The translations under genes were made by a program, and so were the position numbers. Below are positions 16,945 through 25,551 of a stretch of DNA of 59,173 nt, piece after piece (the first letter of the stretch is position 1; the number at the start of each line of letters is the position of its first letter). The notes under the pieces were generated by a model, which did no database searches, was not told the origin of the DNA, and saw nothing but the letters and a program-made list of their open reading frames with translations. Origin of the DNA: an uncultured Pelagibacteraceae bacterium (GTDB taxonomy: Bacteria; Pseudomonadota; Alphaproteobacteria; Pelagibacterales; Pelagibacteraceae); contig CACARD010000007.1 in NCBI GenBank assembly GCA_902534735.1, positions 1 through 59,173 of the forward strand. The letters run 5' to 3'.

Positions 16945-18545
16945 TTAATTTCCTGAGTTATATCGTTTATTTTGCCTGATAAACATATATTTTGATTTTC
17001 ACTAGTTAAATTTTTATTACCAAAATATATACCTGTATCAATATTTATAATCTCACAGTTAGTTGAAAATTTCCATCCAGAATTCTCAATTTCAATTAAT
17101 ATAGTTTTGTTATCTAGGGTTTTTGTTAATTTAACACCTGGTTCCATATGAAATCTAATATCATATTTTTTTGAAACTAATCTTCTGTTTGAAATTATTT
17201 TGTCGGTTCCTATCAGTTTATTTTTTTCAACAAAATATTCTAAAGATCTTTCATATAAAATTCCAAATTTTTTCAAAAAGCCATTATGAGATGCTTTGAT
17301 TAACCAATAGTTTTTTTCATTAACAATATTTTTATCTGTAATTTTCAAACCATTTTCTAATGTTTTATAGTTTCCATGGTTTCTAAATGAACAACTTGAA
17401 TGATTATCAATTATAAGTGCTGAGTGAGCAGCAGTAGATTTTGAAATTAGATTTAATTTATTTTTATAATCCTGGAAGTAACCAGAATTCGAAATAAGTT
17501 TTTTATCTTTGTAGAAGAATTCAAATGAAAGAGCTCCACTTTGATAGTTGTATGAAAACGTTTTTTGGGGTGAATTTCCAACATCCATTGCAAGAATGCA
17601 ATTTTTATTTTTCAAAATAGCGTATCCCCCAACTTCATTATTTGAATTTTCGAACTTATATTTATAAAGTGAAAGATATTTATTAAATTCTTGTAAATCA
17701 TTTTGATGATTCCCATTGAATAGTAAACTTTGTTCGATTTTAGAAAAAACAGAATAAGATTTTCCTAGATAGAAAATTATTTCATCAAGATACTCAGGTA
17801 TATCATTAAAAGATTCTTTTAATAATTCTCTAACAAGAACAAAATATTTCAAATAAAAATTTAATTGCCTAATACTTCTCGTTTTTGGAAAATACTCATC
17901 GTCAAAAGAATTAATAATAATTTTTCTTAGTAATTCTAATCCATAGTTTAAATATTTTTCATTTGCATAAGATAATCCTGTAATTATTATTGCTGTACAA
18001 CCTAATAATTTATCATTAACAGATCGAGATTTGCTTATTTCATTTATTAAATGATTAATTTGTTTGTTTACAGAAAAATTAAATTTATTTTTATATTTAG
18101 TATCACTTTCATCGTAAGATAATTTAGAGTTTGCAATCCAAGATATTATTCTCTTTGATAAAATATCTGTTTGCCATGTTAATGAATTATAACTTTGATT
18201 TTTTTCAATCCATTTAATAATTATTGATTGTGTAATACTTGCCGAAGATTTTAAATCAATACTAAATAACCAATAAAAATTATTTAGCTTATAGAGATTA
18301 TTGCTACTTAACAATCCACTTTCCCAAATATTATCTTTGTCTAGTTCTTCAATTTTAATTTTTTTTTTATCATATTTAACCAAGCAGCTTAAAATACTTA
18401 GACTTGGTCTATAGGAAATGTTGCTTATCTCAATTTTTGAAATTTTATTATTATAAAACCTAGATTTTAAGTATAAATTTCTTATTTGATTTTTAGTTGT
18501 GTAAAAAAATTCATTTATTAAAATTAAAGAATTTTTTAAATACAT
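16920..18545 (-). CDS. Heparinase II/III-like protein
   Basis: 541 residues. The N-terminal half is alpha-helical (an alpha/alpha toroid with WTDILSKRIISWIANS and NHLINEISKS-like repeats) and the C-terminal half is a beta-rich domain with GGYAILKNKNCILAMDVG and SAAHSALIIDNHSS-like segments typical of heparinase II/III family proteins (here STAAHSALIIDN). Members are polysaccharide lyases, but many alphaproteobacterial copies next to purH are uncharacterised. No clear signal peptide is visible. It sits between rpe and purH on the same strand. Confidence 0.85.
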   Translation of the reverse strand: MYLKNSLILINEFFYTTKNQIRNLYLKSRFYNNKISKIEISNISYRPSLSILSCLVKYDKKKIKIEELDKDNIWESGLLSSNNLYKLNNFYWLFSIDLKSSASITQSIIIKWIEKNQSYNSLTWQTDILSKRIISWIANSKLSYDESDTKYKNKFNFSVNKQINHLINEISKSRSVNDKLLGCTAIIITGLSYANEKYLNYGLELLRKIIINSFDDEYFPKTRSIRQLNFYLKYFVLVRELLKESFNDIPEYLDEIIFYLGKSYSVFSKIEQSLLFNGNHQNDLQEFNKYLSLYKYKFENSNNEVGGYAILKNKNCILAMDVGNSPQKTFSYNYQSGALSFEFFYKDKKLISNSGYFQDYKNKLNLISKSTAAHSALIIDNHSSCSFRNHGNYKTLENGLKITDKNIVNEKNYWLIKASHNGFLKKFGILYERSLEYFVEKNKLIGTDKIISNRRLVSKKYDIRFHMEPGVKLTKTLDNKTILIEIENSGWKFSTNCEIINIDTGIYFGNKNLTSENQNICLSGKINDITQEIKWVFEKIQ

Positions 18546-18546
18546 C

Positions 18547-19206
18547 TTACATTGATTTTAGAGTTTCTATATTTTTTTTAATATCACCATTGTTTTCTTT
18601 GAATATTGTTGTTCCAGAAACTAATATATTTGCTCCCGCTGATATAACCTCTTTTGAATTAGAGAAATTTATTCCACCATCAACTTCAATATCAAATTTT
18701 AAGTTATTATCTTTTTTTATTTGATATAGTTTTTTTATTTTTTCAATGACTTCTGGTATAAATTTTTGACCACCAAAACCAGGATATACGCTCATAATTA
18801 AAACTAAATCTATTTCTTTTAATAACTTTTCAATGACACTTACTTCCGTATTTGGATTTAAAGATATGCCTACTTTTTTCTTTAATTGTTTTATAAGTTT
18901 AATCGACTCAATCAAATTGTCAGTTGCTTCAGGGTGAATTGTTATTATATCAGATCCCGCTTCAGCAAAATTTTTTATATATTTATGAACTGGTGAGATC
19001 ATTAAATGTACATCAAAAGGTAATTTTGTATAATTTCTAAGTGTTTTTATCACTGGGGGACCAATTGTTATATTAGGAACAAAATGTCCATCCATTACAT
19101 CGACATGAATTAAGTCAGCGCCACCATCTTCTAATCTCTTAATTTCCTCACCTAGTTGGCTAAAATCTGCAGAAAGTATTGAAGGCGAAATTTGTATATT
19201 TTTCAT
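18547..19206 (-). CDS. rpe: Ribulose-phosphate 3-epimerase
   Basis: 219 residues, full length. Family motifs are present in order: ISPSILSADFSQLGEEI, HVDVMDGHFVPNITIGPPVI (two metal ligands), VHLMIS, ITIHPEAT, VLIMSVYPGFGGQKFIP and EVDGGINFSN. It interconverts ribulose-5-phosphate and xylulose-5-phosphate in the pentose phosphate pathway. It ends 1 nt before the heparinase-like gene. Confidence 0.97.
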   Translation of the reverse strand: MKNIQISPSILSADFSQLGEEIKRLEDGGADLIHVDVMDGHFVPNITIGPPVIKTLRNYTKLPFDVHLMISPVHKYIKNFAEAGSDIITIHPEATDNLIESIKLIKQLKKKVGISLNPNTEVSVIEKLLKEIDLVLIMSVYPGFGGQKFIPEVIEKIKKLYQIKKDNNLKFDIEVDGGINFSNSKEVISAGANILVSGTTIFKENNGDIKKNIETLKSM

Positions 19207-19253
19207 TAATAAATAAAAACTAGTACTATCAATTTTTGAATATATTTGAATTA

Positions 19254-19589
19254 TTATTTACCAAATATTTTATAAATTTCCGCAGCTATTTCACTTTCTA
19301 ATGGAAACGATAACATTCCCATAACAGAATAACCCATTAAATAAGGCATTAAATAAAATCTAAACATATAAAAAAACCACGCTACATAAAGCGGAACTAA
19401 TGGTCCTATAATGAAACTAGGAGTTATGAATTTAAAAATTTTAATAATTGGATTTGTGTATTTTACAAATACTTTCATAAAAAAGAATTCAGAATCTTCT
19501 TTTTGAAATATATTCATTGCAGATCTTCCAATTAAAGTCCACATAATGATTCCTAAAATGTAGTCTATTACTAAGATATATAAAGGCAT
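19254..19589 (-). CDS. YggT-like small membrane protein
   Basis: 111 residues with three to four hydrophobic segments (YILVIDYILGIIMWTLIG, LVPLYVAWFFYMFRFYL). The middle MKVFVKYTNPIIKIFKFITPSFI resembles the YggT repeat in which TxPixxxxRxxxP follows a helix. A more standard YggT copy is encoded at 32189-32479. It follows a strong terminator of the upstream symporter gene, so it probably has its own promoter. Function unknown. Confidence 0.65.
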   Translation of the reverse strand: MPLYILVIDYILGIIMWTLIGRSAMNIFQKEDSEFFFMKVFVKYTNPIIKIFKFITPSFIIGPLVPLYVAWFFYMFRFYLMPYLMGYSVMGMLSFPLESEIAAEIYKIFGK

Positions 19590-19593
19590 TAAT

Positions 19594-19622
19594 CTGAAAA
19601 AATGGGGGCGGATACCGCCCCC
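19594..19622 (-). terminator. Rho-independent terminator after the sodium:solute symporter
   Basis: An 8-bp perfect GC stem, GGGGGCGG (19604-19611) against CCGCCCCC (19615-19622), closes a 3-nt loop. Read on the minus strand it is followed by ATTTTTTC, the T tract of an intrinsic terminator. It lies 12 nt past the symporter stop codon. It is one of the most GC-rich spots in an otherwise AT-rich window. Confidence 0.9.
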
Positions 19623-19634
19623 AAAAAGTTTAAT

Positions 19635-21473
19635 TTAGTGTTGCTTACCAAGTATTGTCTTACCTGATGGAACACGAACTTCGTCTACCATTTGCTGTGT
19701 AGCTTTATCTGGTTCTTCAGTCATTAAACTTACTACAACCATTACAACTAAACAGACCGACGCTCCGATTATACCGAAACGTAAATGGTCAATACCTAAC
19801 CAAGGTGCATTACCCATAAACTTAGGATACACATAAATTAGATAAGCTGTTCCTGATGCAAGACCTGCTATCATACCTGCTATTGCGCCTTGTCTTGTTG
19901 CTCTCTTCCACCATACACCAAGTATTAATGGGAAGAACAATCCTGACATTGCAAAGTCAAATGCCCAAGCAACTGCACCAAGGATACTAGTGATCCTCAT
20001 CGATGCAATGTATGCTCCAGCAGCACCAATAACTATTAGAAGTGCTCTAGCAACTAACAATCTTTTTCTTACATCCGCTTTTGGATCAATGATTTTGTAA
20101 TAGATATCATGTGATAAAGCGTTAGCGATAGCAAGAATTAGACCATCAGCTGTTGACATCGCAGCAGCCATTCCTCCTGCAGCAACTAGTCCAGAGATTA
20201 CGTATGGTAATCCAGCAACCTCAGGAGTTGCTAGTACAACTACGTCACCTCTCATAAACCATTCATTTAACTGAAGAATACCATCTCCGTTAAAGTCTGC
20301 TATGAAGGCTTGTTTTACATTAATCCAAGCATTTACCCACTCAATTTGCATAATTTCAGCAATTGGTTTTCCAATAATACCTGTTGGTAAATTTGGATCT
20401 ATTAGTGAGATTTTGGATAATGTTGCAAGCATTGGAGCTGAAGTATAAAGCAATGCAATAAAGAATAGTGACCATGCCACTGATTTTCTTGCAGCTTTAA
20501 CACTTGGAGTAGTGAAGTATCTCATTAAAATATGTGGTAAAGATGCTGTTCCTACCATCATACATAGTGCTAATGAAATAAACTTCCATGCAGCCATTCC
20601 ACCTTCTGGCACACCTGAGTGTGATACAGAAATAGATTTTAGACCACCTGGTACACCTGCAGCTTTGATATCTGCAGCAGCATTTTTAACTAATCCAAAT
20701 TGCGATTCAAGTGCACCTAATCTAGCCACTTCCTCACCTAACATAAAGTGTGGAAAGAAACCAAATCCAGATTTGTTACTAATCCAGAATACTGGAATTA
20801 AATAAGCAATAATCAATACTATGTATTGTGCAACCTGTGTCCAAGTTACAGCTCTCATTCCGCCTAGCATTGAACAAAGTAAAATACTTACCAGTCCAAC
20901 CCAAACTCCTAATTCAAATGGAATACTTAGTGCTCTAGATGCAATTGTTCCTGTTGCGTTAATTTGAGCTGTTACATATGTGAAAGAAGCCAACGTTAAA
21001 ACAACCACAGCGCAGAACCTTGCAAAGTTCCCCCCGTATCTTGTTCCAATGAAATCTGGCACAGTGTAACATCCAAATTTTCTTAAGTATGGTGCTAAAA
21101 GTGATGATACTAAAACGTATCCCCCAGTCCAACCGACCAAGAAAGCCATATAAGTATAACCACCAAAATAAATACCACCAGCCATTGCAACGAATGATGC
21201 ACCCGACATCCAGTCAGCTGCAGTTGCCATTCCGTTAAATACTGTTGGCACCTGTCTTCCAGCAACATAATAAGCATCGACCTGAACAGTTCTAGATAAA
21301 TACCCAATCAAGGCATATATACAAACTGTAAAGGCGACAAACAAAATACCAATTGTTTTAGCAGTCATACCTGCTTGCTCCGCTATCGCCATCAATATGA
21401 TGAATACAATGAAGCCCCCAGTATATGTTCCGTAAATTTTTGGTAGGTTGTCAATAAAATTGCCTTTAAACAT
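19635..21473 (-). CDS. Sodium:solute symporter (acetate-type, large subunit)
   Basis: 612 residues, about 13 membrane helices, SSS family. Motifs include DAYYVAGRQVPTVFNGMATAADWMSGASF near residues 65-95 (split: YYVAGRQVP, ADWMSGASF) and GGMAAAMSTADGLILAIANALSHD, as in ActP-like and VC_2705-like symporters. A soluble insertion with FNGDGILQLNEW resembles an EF-hand-type calcium loop. The 85-residue partner upstream and acs nearby suggest acetate or a similar short carboxylate as substrate. A strong terminator follows. Confidence 0.92.
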   Translation of the reverse strand: MFKGNFIDNLPKIYGTYTGGFIVFIILMAIAEQAGMTAKTIGILFVAFTVCIYALIGYLSRTVQVDAYYVAGRQVPTVFNGMATAADWMSGASFVAMAGGIYFGGYTYMAFLVGWTGGYVLVSSLLAPYLRKFGCYTVPDFIGTRYGGNFARFCAVVVLTLASFTYVTAQINATGTIASRALSIPFELGVWVGLVSILLCSMLGGMRAVTWTQVAQYIVLIIAYLIPVFWISNKSGFGFFPHFMLGEEVARLGALESQFGLVKNAAADIKAAGVPGGLKSISVSHSGVPEGGMAAWKFISLALCMMVGTASLPHILMRYFTTPSVKAARKSVAWSLFFIALLYTSAPMLATLSKISLIDPNLPTGIIGKPIAEIMQIEWVNAWINVKQAFIADFNGDGILQLNEWFMRGDVVVLATPEVAGLPYVISGLVAAGGMAAAMSTADGLILAIANALSHDIYYKIIDPKADVRKRLLVARALLIVIGAAGAYIASMRITSILGAVAWAFDFAMSGLFFPLILGVWWKRATRQGAIAGMIAGLASGTAYLIYVYPKFMGNAPWLGIDHLRFGIIGASVCLVVMVVVSLMTEEPDKATQQMVDEVRVPSGKTILGKQH

Positions 21474-21730
21474 TAATCATCCTCCTTTTCGGTAAAACCA
21501 AACTCTTCATCGATTTTTTCCTGTCTATTTGCAAACCAAAAAATAAGGACCACAAATGCAATGATGGAACCTTGCGCACACATGTAATACGCTAATGGAT
21601 ATCCCATAAAACTTGAAGTGTTTAGGTCAGAACCAAACATGAAGATCAGATAACCGAAAACAAACCAAATAATTAATGTAATTATCATTAATCCTTTAGT
21701 TTTTTCCCAGTGCTTTTCTTTGTTTGACAT
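21473..21730 (-). CDS. DUF4212 small subunit of sodium:solute symporter
   Basis: 85 residues with two hydrophobic helices (MIITLIIWFVFGYLIFMFG and GSIIAFVVLIFWFANRQ) and a charged tail. DUF4212 proteins are encoded immediately upstream of VC_2705-type symporters, exactly as here (1-nt overlap), and are called the small subunit. A good Shine-Dalgarno (GGGAGGATT) precedes the ATG. It starts the operon, divergent from the hypothetical gene at 21842. Confidence 0.9.
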   Translation of the reverse strand: MSNKEKHWEKTKGLMIITLIIWFVFGYLIFMFGSDLNTSSFMGYPLAYYMCAQGSIIAFVVLIFWFANRQEKIDEEFGFTEKEDD

Positions 21731-21841
21731 TATTTTAATCCTCCCTATAGGTTAAAGATATAATTCATACTCATTTAAAGTAATAATTAAAGAGTAAAAA
21801 ATGGCATATATTTATAGTAAAAGTGGTAATATCGGTTTTAA

Positions 21842-22471
21842 ATGGGCATTAAATACAAATTAAAGCTCAAAGATTTGAAATTTGAGTATTTAAAGGAATA
21901 TTTCATTCCATTCTTAAAATATTTCAAAAAGACAAAAAAAATCGAAAATTATTCCGATTTAAAAGAATTTATTCAAAAAAAATCTGCATGGGTAAGTCAG
22001 GTTACTTTATATGGATATCTTAAAACAAGAATGGGAGCAAAATATGTATTGATGTTCGAAGATGAGATATTTTTAGGATCGATTAACAAAGCTAAATGGA
22101 ATATTTATTCAACTGCTTTACAGGATTTAACTTTTTATACAGTCTCTTTTCTAAAAAATATCAGAAATCAACATGATACTGAAAAAGCAAATGAAATTTA
22201 TTTTGAAATTTTAGATAATGAACTTCAAAAGAATGAAATGCCAAAAGAAATATATGAAAACGCAAAAAAAAATTTTCTCGAAAGATATGAAAAAATTAAT
22301 TGGAATGAATACCATGAGTCATTACCTTTTAATACTAGTGCTTTGTCTTTATATGAATGGTCACCAATAGCTGAAGAGTTAAAATCTTTAGACAAAAAAA
22401 TAGTTTTAAATTCTATGATCTTGAAATGGGATAATGTTAAAAAGGAATTTATAGAATTAATAAATTTTTAG
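21842..22471 (+). CDS. Hypothetical protein between symporter and acs
   Basis: 209 residues, not recognised. It is rich in Lys, Glu, Phe and Tyr, predicted mostly helical, with no signal peptide or membrane segment. A central part ([27 protein letters not shown]) looks like a conserved core, and [21 protein letters not shown] is another. It is divergent from the symporter operon and overlaps the convergent acs stop by 4 nt. Position alone hints at a link to acetate uptake; the sequence gives no support for a specific function. Confidence 0.75.
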   Translation: MGIKYKLKLKDLKFEYLKEYFIPFLKYFKKTKKIENYSDLKEFIQKKSAWVSQVTLYGYLKTRMGAKYVLMFEDEIFLGSINKAKWNIYSTALQDLTFYTVSFLKNIRNQHDTEKANEIYFEILDNELQKNEMPKEIYENAKKNFLERYEKINWNEYHESLPFNTSALSLYEWSPIAEELKSLDKKIVLNSMILKWDNVKKEFIELINF

Positions 22472-24489
22472 ATATTTTTTCTATTTTCAACTAAACTTTT
22501 TACAACACTTGGATCTGCCAAAGTTGTTGTATCACCTAATTGATCATGTTCATTAGCTGCTATTTTTCTAAGTATTCTTCTCATAATCTTACCCGATCTA
22601 GTTTTAGGAAGTCCAGGCGAAAATTGAATTAGATCTGGTGTAGCTATTGGACCAATTTGTTTTCTAACCCAAAGCTTTAAATCCCTCTCTAAATCTAAAG
22701 TTGATTTTTCTCCTACATTTAAAGTTACATAACAATATAAACCATTACCTTTAATATCATGAGGATATCCAACTACAGCTGCTTCTGCTACTTTTGGATG
22801 AGCAACAAATGCACTTTCTATTTCAGCAGTTCCAAGGTTATGTCCAGAAACAATGATTACATCATCAACTCTTCCTGTGATCCAGTAATATCCATCTTTA
22901 TCTCTCCTGCACCCGTCACCAGTAAAATACTTACCATCAAATTGAGAGAAATAGGTATCTATAAATCTTTGATGATCACCGTAAACTGTCCTCATCTGCC
23001 CTGGCCAAGATTGTGCGATACACAAACGTCCTTCAGCTTCTCCTTTTAAAACTTTCCCATCTTTATTTACTATTACTGGTTTAATTCCATAAAATGGTTT
23101 GGTTGCTGAACCTGGTTTTAAATTTATAGCACCTGTTTGTGGACTAATTAATATCCCACCCGTTTCAGTTTGCCACCAAGTATCAACAATCGGACAATTA
23201 GAATCTCCGACTGTTTTATAATACCACTCCCATGCTTCGGGATTGATTGGTTCACCTACAGTTCCTAGTAATTTCAGTGATTTTCTTGATGTTTTTTTAA
23301 CAGGCTTATCACCTTCTCTCATTAAAGCTCTTATCGCTGTTGGAGCAGTATAAAAAATATTCACTTTATATTTATCAACGATTTGCCACCATCTTGAACT
23401 ATCCGGATAAGTTGGAATTCCCTCAAACATAATAGTTGTTGCTCCATTTGATAATGGTCCATAAATAATATAACTATGACCAGTTACCCAACCAATGTCA
23501 GCTGTACACCAATAAATATCTTTAGGTTTATAATTGAATATATATTGATGCGTCATCGATGCGTAAACCATATACCCACCAGTTGTATGCATCACCCCTT
23601 TTGGTTTACCTGTTGAACCTGATGTATATAAAATGAATAATGGATCTTCTGCATTCATTTCTTCGGGTTCACATTTATTTGAAACTTTTTTTGTCAATTC
23701 GTGGTACCAAACATCTCTTCGTTCATCCCAATTTATTCTATTGCCCGTCCTTTTAACAACTACACATTTTTTTACATTTGGGCAGTTTACTAAAGCTTCG
23801 TCAGCTATTGATTTTAAAGGTATTATTTTTCCACCTCTTACACCTTCATCAGCTGTAATTAGATAATCAGACTCGCAATCGTTTATTCTTCCAGAAATAC
23901 TATCGGGAGAAAAGCCTCCAAAAATTATTGAATGCACAGCTCCAATTCTTGCACATGCTAACATTGTATATGCAAGTTCTGGTATCATGGTTAAATAAAT
24001 TGTTACTCTATCACCTTTTTTAACTCCTAATTCTTTAAGACCATTTGCAGCTTTAGAAACTTCTTTGTGTAATTCTTTATAAGAAATTTTCTTTTGAACC
24101 TTTGGATCATCTCCAACCCATATAATTGCAGTTTTATCTTTATTTTTCTTTAAGTGTCTATCAATACAATTTACTGATGCATTAAGAGTTCCATCGTAAA
24201 ACCATTTTATTTTAACATCCGATTTACTATATTTAACATCTTTAATTTTTGTATATGGCTTTATCCAATTAATTCTTTTTCCTTCTTTTTTCCAGAATCC
24301 ATCATTATCTTTTATTGAGCCTTTATATTTTTTTTCATACTGAGATTTATTTACTAGAGCTTTGCTAATCCAGTCTTTCTTTGTTCTATATATAAGTTCT
24401 TTTTCTTGCTTTGGAGCTAAAGACTTTTTCTTAGTTTTTTTTTTTGTGATTGTTTTTTTCTTTCTTTTTTTTACTTTTTTTTTTGGCAT
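22468..24489 (-). CDS. acs: Acetyl-CoA synthetase
   Basis: 673 residues. The AMP-binding signature [18 protein letters not shown], the TWWQTETGG motif, the [21 protein letters not shown] hinge region and [13 protein letters not shown] with the acetylatable Lys are intact. It activates acetate to acetyl-CoA through acetyl-AMP. The first ~30 residues are an unusual run of Lys/Arg not found in typical Acs, before the normal start near [10 protein letters not shown]. No other Met lies between, so either the extension is real or a non-ATG start is used. The symporter pair lies just downstream in the window. Confidence 0.96.
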   Translation of the reverse strand: MPKKKVKKRKKKTITKKKTKKKSLAPKQEKELIYRTKKDWISKALVNKSQYEKKYKGSIKDNDGFWKKEGKRINWIKPYTKIKDVKYSKSDVKIKWFYDGTLNASVNCIDRHLKKNKDKTAIIWVGDDPKVQKKISYKELHKEVSKAANGLKELGVKKGDRVTIYLTMIPELAYTMLACARIGAVHSIIFGGFSPDSISGRINDCESDYLITADEGVRGGKIIPLKSIADEALVNCPNVKKCVVVKRTGNRINWDERRDVWYHELTKKVSNKCEPEEMNAEDPLFILYTSGSTGKPKGVMHTTGGYMVYASMTHQYIFNYKPKDIYWCTADIGWVTGHSYIIYGPLSNGATTIMFEGIPTYPDSSRWWQIVDKYKVNIFYTAPTAIRALMREGDKPVKKTSRKSLKLLGTVGEPINPEAWEWYYKTVGDSNCPIVDTWWQTETGGILISPQTGAINLKPGSATKPFYGIKPVIVNKDGKVLKGEAEGRLCIAQSWPGQMRTVYGDHQRFIDTYFSQFDGKYFTGDGCRRDKDGYYWITGRVDDVIIVSGHNLGTAEIESAFVAHPKVAEAAVVGYPHDIKGNGLYCYVTLNVGEKSTLDLERDLKLWVRKQIGPIATPDLIQFSPGLPKTRSGKIMRRILRKIAANEHDQLGDTTTLADPSVVKSLVENRKNI

Positions 24490-24503
24490 GTATTCTAAAT
24501 TTT

Positions 24504-24917
24504 CTAGATACTACTCATCTTCAAAATAATTTTCCAGCATTTAGTGTCTATTGGCATGACAGACAGTCTGCTTTGTTTTATTAGCGCAATATCTTTTAAA
24601 TCTTTATTTTTTTTAATATTTTCGAGAGAAACTGGTGTTTTTAGTTTGCTTTTATACTTAACTTTTACTGCTACAAATCGCTTCTCTTTATCTGTTTGAT
24701 CAATAAATGCTGTTTTAATTACTTCAACAATTCCAACGATTTCTTTACCAATATTTGAATGATAGAAAAAACAGAGATCGCCCTTCTCCATTTTTTTTAA
24801 ATTATTTGCTGCTTGATAATTTCTTACACCATCCCAATCTGTTCCTCTTGCACCTGTTTTTATTTGTTGATCTATGGACCAAACGTTAGGTTCAGATTTT
24901 AATAACCAATATCTCAT
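24504..24917 (-). CDS. EVE-domain protein
   Basis: 137 residues counted from the Met at 24917, where the conserved [17 protein letters not shown] begins. The longer frame starting at 24974 would overlap the upstream VTC gene and adds unconserved residues, so I prefer the internal start. The EVE (PUA-like) domain also shows [15 protein letters not shown] and [11 protein letters not shown], the ligand pocket region. EVE proteins bind modified bases in DNA or RNA. It follows the VTC gene and precedes acs on the same strand. Confidence 0.9.
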   Translation of the reverse strand: MRYWLLKSEPNVWSIDQQIKTGARGTDWDGVRNYQAANNLKKMEKGDLCFFYHSNIGKEIVGIVEVIKTAFIDQTDKEKRFVAVKVKYKSKLKTPVSLENIKKNKDLKDIALIKQSRLSVMPIDTKCWKIILKMSSI

Positions 24918-24930
24918 ATTTATAGTTTGT

Positions 24931-25551
24931 TTATAATCTTTCTGTGTAAATATTTTTCTCTCTAAATATTTCATTTACTCCATTACAATATTTAGAATTT
25001 CTTATAATTTGTAATTGATCAAGATCTATTTTATTTAATTCATTAATATTCCTACACTTCAATTCTACACAATCGTATTTATCAAAACTTGAAAAATTAT
25101 TTTTAAAATTTTTATAGAACTTAGAAAATTTAACCTCTTGATCAATTGTAAGACGTACTTGATCTTTTACAAAGTATGATCTTTTATATTTTACAAATAA
25201 CTTTGGATAGCAAATACCATAATCTTGATCAAAATAACCTTTGTAAAAAAATTTTTTATAATTGACTACTTGGTCTACTTTTTTATATCTTCCTTCTACA
25301 GAGTTAATTTTAATTTCTAAAAAAACTTTTCCAGTAAATAATTTATCATAGCTTCTAATTCTAATTTTTTTTCTTGGGACTGTTCCTTCAATAGAATCTT
25401 TATACATCTGAAAATCAACAGTATCAAAATAACATGAAAATATTATTCTATTAGGAAAAAGTTTTTTAAATCCCTGTTTAAAAAAAATATCTCTAGTTTT
25501 AAAAATATTTTTATTATTTATAAGTAATTTTCTTTCAATTCTAAAAGTCAT
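24931..25551 (-). CDS. VTC-domain protein (polyphosphate polymerase-like)
   Basis: 206 residues. N-terminal FRIERKLLI, then SCYFDTVDFQMYKDS, PRKKIRIRSYD, VFLEIK and DQVRLTIDQEVKF match the VTC tunnel-fold pattern with basic residues lining a triphosphate tunnel and acidic metal ligands (FLEIK, VELKC). VTC4 makes polyphosphate from ATP in eukaryotes. Bacterial copies occur beside DUF4956 and CotH genes, as here. Whether it polymerises phosphate is inference. It overlaps the CotH-like gene by 4 nt. Confidence 0.8.
   Translation of the reverse strand: MTFRIERKLLINNKNIFKTRDIFFKQGFKKLFPNRIIFSCYFDTVDFQMYKDSIEGTVPRKKIRIRSYDKLFTGKVFLEIKINSVEGRYKKVDQVVNYKKFFYKGYFDQDYGICYPKLFVKYKRSYFVKDQVRLTIDQEVKFSKFYKNFKNNFSSFDKYDCVELKCRNINELNKIDLDQLQIIRNSKYCNGVNEIFREKNIYTERL

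Noticed and set aside
21800..21862. 20-codon ATG frame before the hypothetical gene at 21842
   Set aside because: It has no ribosome site and no conservation evidence, and overlaps the better-supported start at 21842.
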